Position numbers and translations under genes: made by a program. From Chloroflexota bacterium (GTDB taxonomy: Bacteria; Chloroflexota; Chloroflexia; Thermomicrobiales; UBA6265): a stretch of DNA of 14,298 nt. Each line of letters begins with the position of its first letter. Within the stretch, counting starts at the first letter, position 1. This document shows positions 6,056-12,870 of the stretch, piece by piece. The notes under the pieces were generated by a model. It was not told the DNA's origin. It did not search any database and saw only the letters and a list, made by a program, of their open reading frames with translations. Where the stretch lies: the NCBI GenBank assembly GCA_023392645.1, contig JAEVYR010000596.1:1-14298 (forward strand), written 5' to 3'.

Positions 6056-6075
6056 GGTCATGCGCGCACATGACC
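6056..6075. promoter_or_regulatory. 20-bp near-perfect palindrome just upstream of the first operon gene
   Basis: GGTCATG (6056-6062) and CATGACC (6069-6075) are perfect inverted arms around CGCGCA. The inner GCGC is also self-complementary, so only one base pair of the whole 20-bp dyad is mismatched. It lies between the riboswitch hairpin and the start codon at 6096. It could be a protein-binding operator or an RNA hairpin affecting translation. Confidence 0.4.
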
Positions 6076-6095
6076 GTCACGGGATGGTGGATACG

Positions 6096-7115
6096 ATGAC
6101 GCGATGGACAAAAGCGGCAAGTGGACTGGTGACGCTGGCGCTGGCCATGATGCTGGTGGTGGGCGCGGCGGCGCAGGAAGCGACGCCGGTCGCCGGCGCG
6201 AGTATCGAGCGGGCGACGCTCTGGCTGATGAGCCAGCAGACGCCCGATGGCGGATTCGCCGGAATGGACGGTACCGCGGATCCTTCGGTCACGACCGACG
6301 CGATCATCGCCCTCGTCGCGGCGGAAGCGCGGGGCGTCAACACGGACCTCGCAGTCGATAGCGCCATGGCCTGGCTGGCTTCGAGCGACCAAACGCTTGT
6401 CTTCGCCCAGAGCGGGCAGGGACAGGCCGCGAAGCTGGTGCTCGCCGCCGTCGCGGCCGGTGCCGACCCACACAACATCGGCACGGTCGACCCGCTGGCG
6501 CTGGTCGAGGCCGGGCCGAGCGCTGACACAGGATTCTACGGGCGTGGTGTGTTCGACCATGCGCTGAGCCTGCTCGCGCTGGCAGCGGCCGGCAGCGATG
6601 TGCCCGACGAGGCGCTCGCGACGCTCGAATCGAGCCGGACGCCGGAGGGCGGCTGGTCGTTCGACGGAACCGCCACCGAGGGTGCGGCCGACTCGAACAC
6701 GACGTCGCTGGTGGTGCAGGCGCTCGTCGCGCTGGGCGAGGGCGATTCGCCGCTGGTGACCAACGCGATGGCGTACCTGCTGACGGCGATCGACGGCGAG
6801 AGCGGTGCGACATTCCAGCCGGGTTCCGGTTTTCCGGCCGATTCGAGCTCGACCGCGATGGTAATGCAGGCGGTGATCGCCACCGGTGACGACCCGGCGT
6901 CCGATGCCTGGGGTAACCTGCCAGCCGCCCTCGCGACCTACCAGAATGCGTCGGGCGCGTTCCACTACAGTGCGGACGACCAAAGCGACAACCTGTTCTC
7001 GACGATCCAGGTGATCCCGGCGCTGGCTGGCATGTCCATGCCGGTCGCTCCCGGCGCGGATTCGGCGACGCCGGTGGCCATGCTGATGGAGCAGTCGGAC
7101 CAGATTGCGGCATAG
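6096..7115 (+). CDS. Secreted alpha/alpha-toroid protein resembling the alpha domain of intrinsic factor/transcobalamin
   Basis: A 339-residue exported protein. Residues 1-26 are a signal peptide: MTRWTK, then a hydrophobic core, then cleavage near GAAAQE. The mature part is a repeat protein of paired helices with recurring Asp-Gly-Gly turns: TPDGGFAG (49-56), TPEGGWSFD (182-190) and ASGAFHYS (285-292). Asp/Thr-headed inner helices recur (SNTTSLVVQALVAL, SSTAMVMQAV). This layout is that of prenyltransferase/squalene-cyclase toroids and of the cobalamin-binding alpha domain of transcobalamin. No DxDD or other cyclase catalytic motif is seen, and it is exported, so a binding role is more likely. 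It is the first gene after a cobalamin riboswitch and is followed by a DUF4430-like gene. The ATG at 6096 was chosen for the nearby GGTGG; 6084 and 6060 are in-frame alternatives. Cobalamin binding is inferred, not shown. Confidence 0.8.
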   Translation: MTRWTKAASGLVTLALAMMLVVGAAAQEATPVAGASIERATLWLMSQQTPDGGFAGMDGTADPSVTTDAIIALVAAEARGVNTDLAVDSAMAWLASSDQTLVFAQSGQGQAAKLVLAAVAAGADPHNIGTVDPLALVEAGPSADTGFYGRGVFDHALSLLALAAAGSDVPDEALATLESSRTPEGGWSFDGTATEGAADSNTTSLVVQALVALGEGDSPLVTNAMAYLLTAIDGESGATFQPGSGFPADSSSTAMVMQAVIATGDDPASDAWGNLPAALATYQNASGAFHYSADDQSDNLFSTIQVIPALAGMSMPVAPGADSATPVAMLMEQSDQIAA

Positions 7116-7116
7116 C

Positions 7117-7800
7117 GTGAGTATTACTCGTTGGCGAGGTTCTCAATGGTGGATCGTCGCGCTGCTGGTCGCGGTCACGTGGTCGGTGCTCACAGTGGGC
7201 GCGACGAGCGCGGCCGATGCCACGCGGGCGGCGGGGTTCATTGTCGACACCGGTGACGGCGACCCGGTCTACGTTGTCGTGACCTTCGACGAACCGGTAT
7301 CGGCGATCGACCTGTTGCGGGAGGCAGATATCGGCGCCGTGACGGTCGATTTTGGCGGCCTCGGCGAAGCCGTGTGCGAGATTCGCGGCAAAGGCTGCGA
7401 CGTGAGCACCTGCCGTCAGCGCCTGTGTCAGACCGGCGACCCGGAATCGCCGTTCTGGCAATACTGGCGACAGGGCGATGCCGGCTGGACGCTCAGCCCG
7501 CTCGGGGCCAGCGATGTCGAGCCCGCTGACGGCGACATAGGCGCGTGGGTCTGGATTGGAACCAAACCCGATCTTGCGGCGATCACCTGGGCCGATCTCG
7601 CGACACGCGCCGGCGCACCGGATGCCGTCGTCGCCGGGAACGTCACCGGCGAGGCGTCGGTGTACTCGTCGGCCGGGCCGATCGAGGACGACCGTGGCAG
7701 CCCGGTGGAGACCATCGTCGCGGGCGGTGCGGTGGCAATGGTGATCGTCGCCGGCGCAACCCTCGTGCTGCGCCAACGGCGGATGCGAGGAGCGACGTGA
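7117..7800 (+). CDS. Membrane-anchored DUF4430-like protein, probable beta-domain partner of the toroid
   Basis: A 227-residue protein with an N-terminal signal or membrane segment (residues 11-32, WWIVALLVAV onwards), an extracellular domain (about 40-185) and a C-terminal membrane helix (about 198-218). The tail is the basic RQRRMRGAT, which favours an inside C-terminus. The domain starts with VYVVVTFDEPVSAIDLLREA, like the opening strand-helix of DUF4430. It later has PFWQYWRQGDAGWTLSPLGA (112-131) and a DGDIGAWVWIG strand, matching the W-rich end of that family and of the intrinsic-factor beta domain. Four cysteines (87, 94, 99, 104) lie in a 20-residue stretch and may form disulfides. 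The GTG at 7117 is two bases after the toroid stop; a TTG at 7105 would overlap it. With the preceding protein it would reconstitute both halves of a transcobalamin-type vitamin carrier. The fold assignment is by resemblance; the partnership is inferred. Confidence 0.72.
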   Translation: MSITRWRGSQWWIVALLVAVTWSVLTVGATSAADATRAAGFIVDTGDGDPVYVVVTFDEPVSAIDLLREADIGAVTVDFGGLGEAVCEIRGKGCDVSTCRQRLCQTGDPESPFWQYWRQGDAGWTLSPLGASDVEPADGDIGAWVWIGTKPDLAAITWADLATRAGAPDAVVAGNVTGEASVYSSAGPIEDDRGSPVETIVAGGAVAMVIVAGATLVLRQRRMRGAT

Positions 7801-8831
7801 GCCGGCTCGACTCCCGCGCCTGGCTGGCGTGGGGCGCGGCCGCGTCGCTTCCACTGCTGGCCGGGCGGCATCCGCTGCTGATCGTTGAGCTGCTGGCGAT
7901 CGCGCTGGTGGTGCGTGCCGTGTGCCTGACACCCAGCCGGGCGATGAGCTGGGGCTGGCTGGCGCGACTGAGCGCGCTGGCGGTGCCGATTGGCATTCTT
8001 TTCAACCTCGCGACGGTTCATTCGGGCGATCGGGTGATCGTGACGCTGCCCGACGATATCCCGCTGCTCGGTGGCGACCTCACCTGGAATGCCGCCATTT
8101 ACGGCGCGTTGAGCGGGCTGGCGATCGTTTGCCTGGTGCTGTTCGGCACGACCGTCGCCGCGGGGATCGCATGGAGCGACCTGATGCGCATGATGCCGGC
8201 GCGCGCGGCGGGGCTCGCCGTGGCGGGATCGGTGGCGTGGGCGTTCCTGCCGCGGCTCGCGCAATCGTGGCAGGAAATACGCGAGGCGCAGACGGCTCGC
8301 GGGCATCGCTGGTCGGGGCCGCGCGATGCCGTGCCACTGGTGGTGCCGCTGCTCGCCGGCGGGCTCGACCGCGCGGTCGTGATGGCCGAAGCGCTGGAAT
8401 CGCGCGGGTTCGGGGCCGCAACGCCGCGGTCCTCCTCTCGTGCCGACGCGATGGTCGGCGCCGTTGCGATCGTCGCGATGACGACCGGTCTCTACCTCTT
8501 CGCGGTCGGTCGCGGCGTCGCGGGGCTGCTGCTGGTGGCCATCGCCGGTCTCGCAGTCGCGACGCTCGTGGTGACCGGACGTGACGGTTCCGGACCACGC
8601 ATCACCCGCTACCGAACGCGTCACTGGGCCCTGGCCGACACGATCGTGGTCGCTGGCGCGGCGATCGCGGTCGTGAGCGTGGTTGCTGCGTTGCAAACGG
8701 CGCCGGACCTGCTGCGGTGGAACCCGTATCCGACGCTGGCCTGGCCCGACGGATCAGCCTGGCTGCCGCTCGGTCTCGCGACACTGCTGTTGCCGGCGGT
8801 CGTCGCGCCGGCGTCGGGGGAGGCGCCGTGA
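7797..8831 (+). CDS. ecfT: Energy-coupling factor transporter transmembrane protein EcfT (CbiQ-like)
   Basis: Membrane coupling subunit of an ECF-type ABC importer, linking the ATPase to a substrate-capturing subunit. The GTG at 7797 overlaps the preceding stop by two bases and has GAGGAG at 7786-7791. The 344-residue protein has several hydrophobic helices plus the two signature coupling motifs, ARG at residues 167-169 (REAQTARGH) and SRG at 202-204 (EALESRGFG). These are placed on amphipathic helices as in known EcfT proteins. It is longer than the usual ~250-270. An added C-terminal part (about 278-337) contributes two more membrane segments joined by a short Trp/Pro-rich loop, RWNPYPTLAWP (307-317). 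The gene lies between the receptor-like genes and the ATPase gene, whose start overlaps its stop (TGATG). The EcfT call is firm; the cobalamin substrate comes from the riboswitch. Confidence 0.9.
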   Translation: MSRLDSRAWLAWGAAASLPLLAGRHPLLIVELLAIALVVRAVCLTPSRAMSWGWLARLSALAVPIGILFNLATVHSGDRVIVTLPDDIPLLGGDLTWNAAIYGALSGLAIVCLVLFGTTVAAGIAWSDLMRMMPARAAGLAVAGSVAWAFLPRLAQSWQEIREAQTARGHRWSGPRDAVPLVVPLLAGGLDRAVVMAEALESRGFGAATPRSSSRADAMVGAVAIVAMTTGLYLFAVGRGVAGLLLVAIAGLAVATLVVTGRDGSGPRITRYRTRHWALADTIVVAGAAIAVVSVVAALQTAPDLLRWNPYPTLAWPDGSAWLPLGLATLLLPAVVAPASGEAP

Positions 8832-10447
8832 TGGTCGAGGTCGCCTTGTCGCCGATCGCGCGTCTCGAACGGGTTTCGTATCGATATCCCGCGGAACCGA
8901 GACCGGCGATCGATCGCTGCTCGTGGGACATCGACGACGGCGCGTTCGTTCTCGTGGCCGGTCGCTCGGGTTCGGGTAAATCGACATTGCTGCGGACGTT
9001 GAACGGGTTGGTGCCGCACTTTTCGGGCGGGCAGTTCGGCGGTTCGGTCGTCGTGTGTGGCGAGTCGACACGCGGCAACGGCCCGGGCCGGATGAGTCGC
9101 CATGTGGGCTTCGTGTTCCAGGATCCCGAGGCGCAGGTGCTGGCGGGCCGAGTGGACGAGGACATCGCGTTCGCGCTCGAGCAGCGAGGCACGCCGACGG
9201 GGACGATGCGAAAGCGCGTCGAGGAGCTGCTCGACCTGCTGTCTATCGCGGCACTGCGTGACCGAGACCCGGCAACGCTCTCCGGGGGCGAACGCCAGCG
9301 CGTGGCGATCGCCGGAGCGCTCGCCCTGCACCCCAGGTTGCTTGTGCTGGACGAGCCGACCAGCCAGCTCGATCCGTGGGGCGCGGAGGATGTCCTCGCG
9401 GCGCTGGCGCGGCTCAACGACGATCTTGGCTTAACCATCGTCGTGGCCGAGCATCGACTGGAGCGACTGCTGCAACGGGTCGATGCGGTTCACGAGGTTC
9501 GGGACGGTGCGGCGGGCGATGCGATGGCGCCGACCGAGTTCGCCCGCCGAGCCGATCCCGTCGCGTTGCCCGGCGTCGTTCGGGTCGGCCGCGCGCTCGG
9601 TTGGGAACCCCTGCCGCTCACCGTGAAGGCGGGCCGCCGACACGCGGCGGGTTTGACGCTGCCGGAGCCGCCGCGCGACACGCGGAGTGCAGGCAACGCG
9701 GTACTGCGAGCCGACGCCGTCGGAGTGCGGCACGGTCGTCGGTGGGTGCTGCGCGATGTCGACCTGGAGGTACGCGAGGGTGAGCTTGTCGCGCTGATCG
9801 GCCGCAACGGCAGCGGAAAGACGACGTTGCTGCGTGCCCTGCTGGGGCATCATCCGCTGGCGTCCGGCGATCGGTCGGTGGCAAGTCTGTTCGAGAATGC
9901 TCCTGACCCGACGGCGATCGGCCGGCACATCGGATACCTGCCCCAACAGGCGACGGCGATGTTTTTCGCGGAATCGGTCCGGGACGAGCTGACGTACACC
10001 GCGCGGCAGCGCGAGGTGGCGATCGACATCGAAACGACCTTGCGGCAGGTGGGGTTGGACGGGATGCAGGACCGGCACCCGCGCGATCTCAGCGGGGGAG
10101 AGCGGGAGCGACTGGCGCTGGCGATCATGCTGGTCGGGGATCCGGCGGCCCTGTTGCTCGACGAACCGACGCGCGGCATGGACGCGTGGCGGAAAGCCGA
10201 CCTGGTGCGGATACTCGACGCCTATCGCCGCCGGGGCGGGGCGGTGCTGATGGCGACGCACGACGTCGATCTCGTGGCGGAGTCGGCCGACCGCGTCGTG
10301 ATGCTCGGCGACGAGCGGGTGATCGCCGACGGCCCGCCGGAGGAGGTGTTGGGCGGCTCGCTTACCTTCACCACACAGACGCAACTCGTGTTCGGGGACG
10401 CCTTCCTGACGGCGGAGCAGGCGGTCGCGGCCGCGTCTTCCACGTAG
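8831..10447 (+). CDS. ecfA: Fused double ABC ATPase of an ECF-type transporter (EcfA-EcfA')
   Basis: Energy subunit with two ABC ATPase domains in one 538-residue chain, equivalent to the EcfA/EcfA' (CbiO) heterodimer. Domain 1 (about 10-230) has Walker A GRSGSGKST (44-52), FQDPEAQ (96-102), signature LSGGERQ (150-156), Walker B LLVLDEP (170-176) and switch His208 in AEH. Domain 2 (about 290-510) has Walker A GRNGSGKTT (324-332), PQQATAMFF (371-379), signature LSGGERERLAL (420-430), Walker B ALLLDEP (440-446) and His477 in ATHD. Both catalytic sites look intact. The ATG overlaps the ecfT stop by one base and is chosen for that coupling; the open frame upstream is only a shadow over ecfT. As the last gene of the operon it converges on the glycosidase gene. 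No S component follows. Confidence 0.93.
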   Translation: MVEVALSPIARLERVSYRYPAEPRPAIDRCSWDIDDGAFVLVAGRSGSGKSTLLRTLNGLVPHFSGGQFGGSVVVCGESTRGNGPGRMSRHVGFVFQDPEAQVLAGRVDEDIAFALEQRGTPTGTMRKRVEELLDLLSIAALRDRDPATLSGGERQRVAIAGALALHPRLLVLDEPTSQLDPWGAEDVLAALARLNDDLGLTIVVAEHRLERLLQRVDAVHEVRDGAAGDAMAPTEFARRADPVALPGVVRVGRALGWEPLPLTVKAGRRHAAGLTLPEPPRDTRSAGNAVLRADAVGVRHGRRWVLRDVDLEVREGELVALIGRNGSGKTTLLRALLGHHPLASGDRSVASLFENAPDPTAIGRHIGYLPQQATAMFFAESVRDELTYTARQREVAIDIETTLRQVGLDGMQDRHPRDLSGGERERLALAIMLVGDPAALLLDEPTRGMDAWRKADLVRILDAYRRRGGAVLMATHDVDLVAESADRVVMLGDERVIADGPPEEVLGGSLTFTTQTQLVFGDAFLTAEQAVAAASST

Positions 10448-10448
10448 C

Positions 10449-10473
10449 CGCGAATGGGTTACGCGGGTTCGCG
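10449..10473. terminator. Short dyad in the 26-base convergent gap
   Basis: CGCGAA (10449-10454) and TTCGCG (10468-10473) form a perfect 6-bp inverted repeat that fills nearly the whole gap between the stops of the ATPase gene and the opposing glycosidase gene. There is no T-run, so it is only a candidate bidirectional transcription end. Confidence 0.3.
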
Positions 10474-11472
10474 TCAGTCGAGAGCGGCGAGGTCGACGTG
10501 GAGGCGTCCGTCGGCGGCAACTTCGACCGGAGCGGGGTTGGAGAGTCCACCCTCGAAGCGACCGTCACGATCGCGGCGCCAGGCGAAAAAGAGTGACTGG
10601 TCGTCCCGCACGAGCACGCGACCGGCGTACCAGCTTCCGGCTGCGTCGCCGGCCATTGGAGGATCGTCCGCGAGCGTCCACGGCCCCTCGGCCGCGTCGC
10701 CGGTGAGGTAGTGGGTTCCAATCCACCGTTCGGCGCCCGGACGAGCGAGTCGAGACGCCGCATGTTTGCCGGTGCAGAACAGCAGGTAACGGCGGTTCTG
10801 CACCTCGAGATATTGGGGAACTTCCAGCTCCCCGAACGCGCCGGGATCGGTCACCGGTCCATCGAGCGTCCAGTCGATCAGGTTTGGCGAGCGTGCCAGC
10901 GCGATCACGCCTCGGCCGTCCTCCGGTCCGTGATTGACACGTGTGGTGATGTACATCAGCCAGCCGTCGCCGTCGGGGTTCGGGATGACCCAGGGATCAC
11001 GGAAGGCGACTCCGCTTTCGTTCGATTCGATCCATGACAGGTCGGCGACCAGCAGTGGGTTTGCCGGGTGTCGGGTCCATGTTTCGAGATCGTTCGACGT
11101 CGCCAGGCCGATGCGTTGCTGTCGGTCGGCGTGGGTGAGGGCGGTGTAGAACCAGTACCATTGCCCCTCGTGGCGGAGCATCGACCCAGTCCAGATCGCC
11201 TTGTCGTCCCAGCCGGGGCCTGGCGCGGGCGAGAGCGCGATGCCTCGATCGTGCCAGGAACGGAGATTGATGCTCGTGGCGTGGCCGACCTCAGCCTGCC
11301 AGTGACGCGCTTCCGGGTCGGCGATCGTCGCCGGGACGCGGAGGTAGAACACGTGCACCGGCTCGCCCGGTTGTGGGGGCGCGAACCAAAAATCCCACAT
11401 CAGGTGGTCGGCGGGCAGGTAGGTCATGGGCGGGCGACGTTCATCGCGCTGACGCTGATTTTCACGCAACAT
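10474..11472 (-). CDS. GH32/GH68-like five-bladed beta-propeller glycoside hydrolase
   Basis: A probable cytoplasmic glycosidase or fructosyl-acting enzyme of the clan GH-J / GH43 propeller type, 332 residues with no signal peptide. Blade landmarks appear in order: MWDFWFAP (25-32) with candidate nucleophile Asp27; AIWTGSML (92-99), like the WSGS motif; QQRIGLATSNDLETW, a typical propeller strand; GVAFRDPWVI (154-163) with RDP at 158-160; and LEVPQYLEV (216-224) with Glu217 as candidate acid/base, in the place of the GH32 ECP motif. Together these give the Asp-Asp-Glu triad. The C-terminal beta-sandwich of GH32 enzymes is not evident. The start at 11472 is supported by GAGGGG directly upstream; an internal Met at 11427 has no ribosome site. 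The aldolase gene lies 145 bases upstream on the same strand. The substrate is unknown, and GH43 or GH68 labels are possible alternatives. Confidence 0.78.
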   Translation of the reverse strand: MLRENQRQRDERRPPMTYLPADHLMWDFWFAPPQPGEPVHVFYLRVPATIADPEARHWQAEVGHATSINLRSWHDRGIALSPAPGPGWDDKAIWTGSMLRHEGQWYWFYTALTHADRQQRIGLATSNDLETWTRHPANPLLVADLSWIESNESGVAFRDPWVIPNPDGDGWLMYITTRVNHGPEDGRGVIALARSPNLIDWTLDGPVTDPGAFGELEVPQYLEVQNRRYLLFCTGKHAASRLARPGAERWIGTHYLTGDAAEGPWTLADDPPMAGDAAGSWYAGRVLVRDDQSLFFAWRRDRDGRFEGGLSNPAPVEVAADGRLHVDLAALD

Positions 11473-11617
11473 ATCCCCTCGAGCAATTCAAAATCCGCAT
11501 CCCGAAACGGCCGTAGGGGCATCCGGTCTCGCTGTGCATTGACGCCCCCGCGCGGGGCTGAGCCGTCACGTGCGCGGGCGCGTCGTCGAGGGAGTGCCCA
11601 GGAGCAGGATACGTCGA

Positions 11618-12454
11618 TCAGTACCGCACGACGGTGCCCGCTTCGGCGCCGGACCCGGCCCGTGAGGATCGCTCGGAGGCCGACCAGTTGACCTTGCCAA
11701 GGTCGGTCGACAGGCCGCCCACCAGGTAGCGCAGCTCGCTCGCCAGCGCGCAGAACTGGAAGCCTTCCTCAATGCGGCGATTGATCGCATCGGCGCCGGA
11801 GGTGTGGATGCCCGGTGCGACGCCGTTGCGCACACAGGCCTCGCGAATCTTCGCGATCGCGTCGACGACCTCGGGGATGTCGGTCTCCAGCGAAACGCCG
11901 AGTCCGAGCCCCATCGACGCGGCGAGATCGTTCGGTCCGATGAAACAGGCATCGACGCCGGGCACCGAAAGGATATCGTCGGCGTTGTTGACGCCCTCGA
12001 TGTGCTCGAGCTGGAGCACCACCAGCACCTCGTCGTTGGCGTTCTCGTAATACTCCTTGGCCGCGGTGCCGAAGCTCATGCCGTGCCGGCCACCGCCGCC
12101 CGCGCGGTTGCCTTGCGGGTAGTAGCGCGCGGCATTCACGGCACGCTCCGCCTCCTCGCGGGTGTTGACCATCGGGAAGACGATGCCCCAGGCGCCGGCG
12201 TCGAGCACGCGCTTGACGTTTTCGGGCGAGTTCCACGGGATGCGGACCATCGGCGCCACACCGGAGGCGCGCATGGCCATGAACATCCGGGAGAGCGTAT
12301 TGATATCGACCGGGCTGTGCTCGGTGTCGACGACCAGCCAATCAAGCGGGAGCTCGCCGACAAATTCGGCGGCCTCCGGCGAGGGCAGGGCGAGCCAGGT
12401 GCCGATCGACGGCTCTCCGGCGGCGAGACGGCGGCGGACGTGGTTCACGCGCAT
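11618..12454 (-). CDS. HpcH/HpaI-type class II aldolase
   Basis: Metal-dependent pyruvate aldolase family (2-keto-3-deoxy sugar acid or dihydroxyheptenedioate aldolases, such as HpcH, GarL, RhmA), 278 residues, cytoplasmic. Family residues fall in the expected places: DTEHSPVD (43-50) with catalytic His46, RIPWN (71-75) with Arg71, QLEH with metal ligand Glu150, and FIGPNDLAASMG (171-182) with metal ligand Asp176. These are one off the HpaI numbering as I recall it (His45, Arg70, Glu149, Asp175). A glycine-rich loop (AGGGGRHGMSFG, 118-129) takes the place of the usual GQRSYGP-like segment, so the substrate may differ from the characterised enzymes. The ATG at 12454 has AGGAG eight bases upstream; an upstream in-frame ATG at 12508 has no such support. 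The neighbouring glycosidase and sugar-binding protein suggest sugar or sugar-acid breakdown. Confidence 0.88.
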   Translation of the reverse strand: MRVNHVRRRLAAGEPSIGTWLALPSPEAAEFVGELPLDWLVVDTEHSPVDINTLSRMFMAMRASGVAPMVRIPWNSPENVKRVLDAGAWGIVFPMVNTREEAERAVNAARYYPQGNRAGGGGRHGMSFGTAAKEYYENANDEVLVVLQLEHIEGVNNADDILSVPGVDACFIGPNDLAASMGLGLGVSLETDIPEVVDAIAKIREACVRNGVAPGIHTSGADAINRRIEEGFQFCALASELRYLVGGLSTDLGKVNWSASERSSRAGSGAEAGTVVRY

Positions 12455-12870
12455 GATACAGACTCCTGACGCAATGCGAGGCGCACTCCTCTGGGGGCAG
12501 CCTAGCAAAGGATTGCACGGCGCGAAAGATGCTTTCGTGCCCGCCGCTCGCCCATGGGATCGTGAAATTCCGCACGATATTGGCGAATTGCCTGCGGCCT
12601 GTCACAATAGAGCCACGTTTCCTTCAGGCGAGATTGGCAAGGGGTGATGAGCCCGAGGCGGCCCCCGCGGGGGGTCTCCTCTTGTGCTGTGTGTCTCGAC
12701 CCCGGTGACGCCGGCGGTGCGATGCGGTATGATCGGAAAACCTGACTACACCCACCGCGAAGGAGGCACCCGCCACCTGGCATCCCCGGAATCTGCGATC
12801 GGTCGCCACGCGAAGGAATCAACCATCACTCGACGCCGCGCGAGGCGGGGTGTCGAAAGAAGGGTTCGAG
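12455..12870. other. Divergent intergenic region (416 bases) between aldolase and binding-protein genes
   Basis: I see no gene here. On the minus strand TAGGCT (complement of 12499-12504) could be a weak -10 for the aldolase. On the plus strand a GC-rich dyad, CCCCC-GC-GGGGG (12662-12673), is flanked by GAGG (12655-12658) and CCTC (12678-12681). It resembles a terminator or attenuator and lies upstream of the plus-strand promoter at 12705-12733. The binding-protein leader also holds a strong ribosome-site-like GAAGGAGG (12759-12766) with no ATG, GTG or TTG start at a suitable distance, perhaps a relic. Confidence 0.5.
12705..12733 (+). promoter_or_regulatory. Promoter of the sugar-binding-protein gene
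   Basis: GTGACG (12705-12710, four of six -35 matches) and TATGAT (12728-12733, five of six -10 matches) are separated by exactly 17 bases. Transcription would start near 12740, leaving a leader of about 130 bases before the ATG at 12871. Confidence 0.6.

Noticed and set aside
6096..7115. Squalene-hopene or other terpene cyclase / prenyltransferase
   Set aside because: The toroid repeats match the fold, but no DxDD or other catalytic motif is seen, the protein has a signal peptide, and it sits in a B12-regulated transport operon.
7105..7116. TTG start for the DUF4430-like gene
   Set aside because: It would overlap the toroid stop with no better ribosome site; the GTG at 7117 gives a cleaner signal peptide.
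6337..7932. 531-codon minus-strand open frame across the receptor genes
   Set aside because: Low-complexity Arg/Pro/Ser translation without domains, antisense to well-supported genes.
11546..11557. CCCC-GCGC-GGGG perfect palindrome as an operator
   Set aside because: A simple G/C palindrome of this length is expected by chance at this GC content and lies away from any clear promoter.
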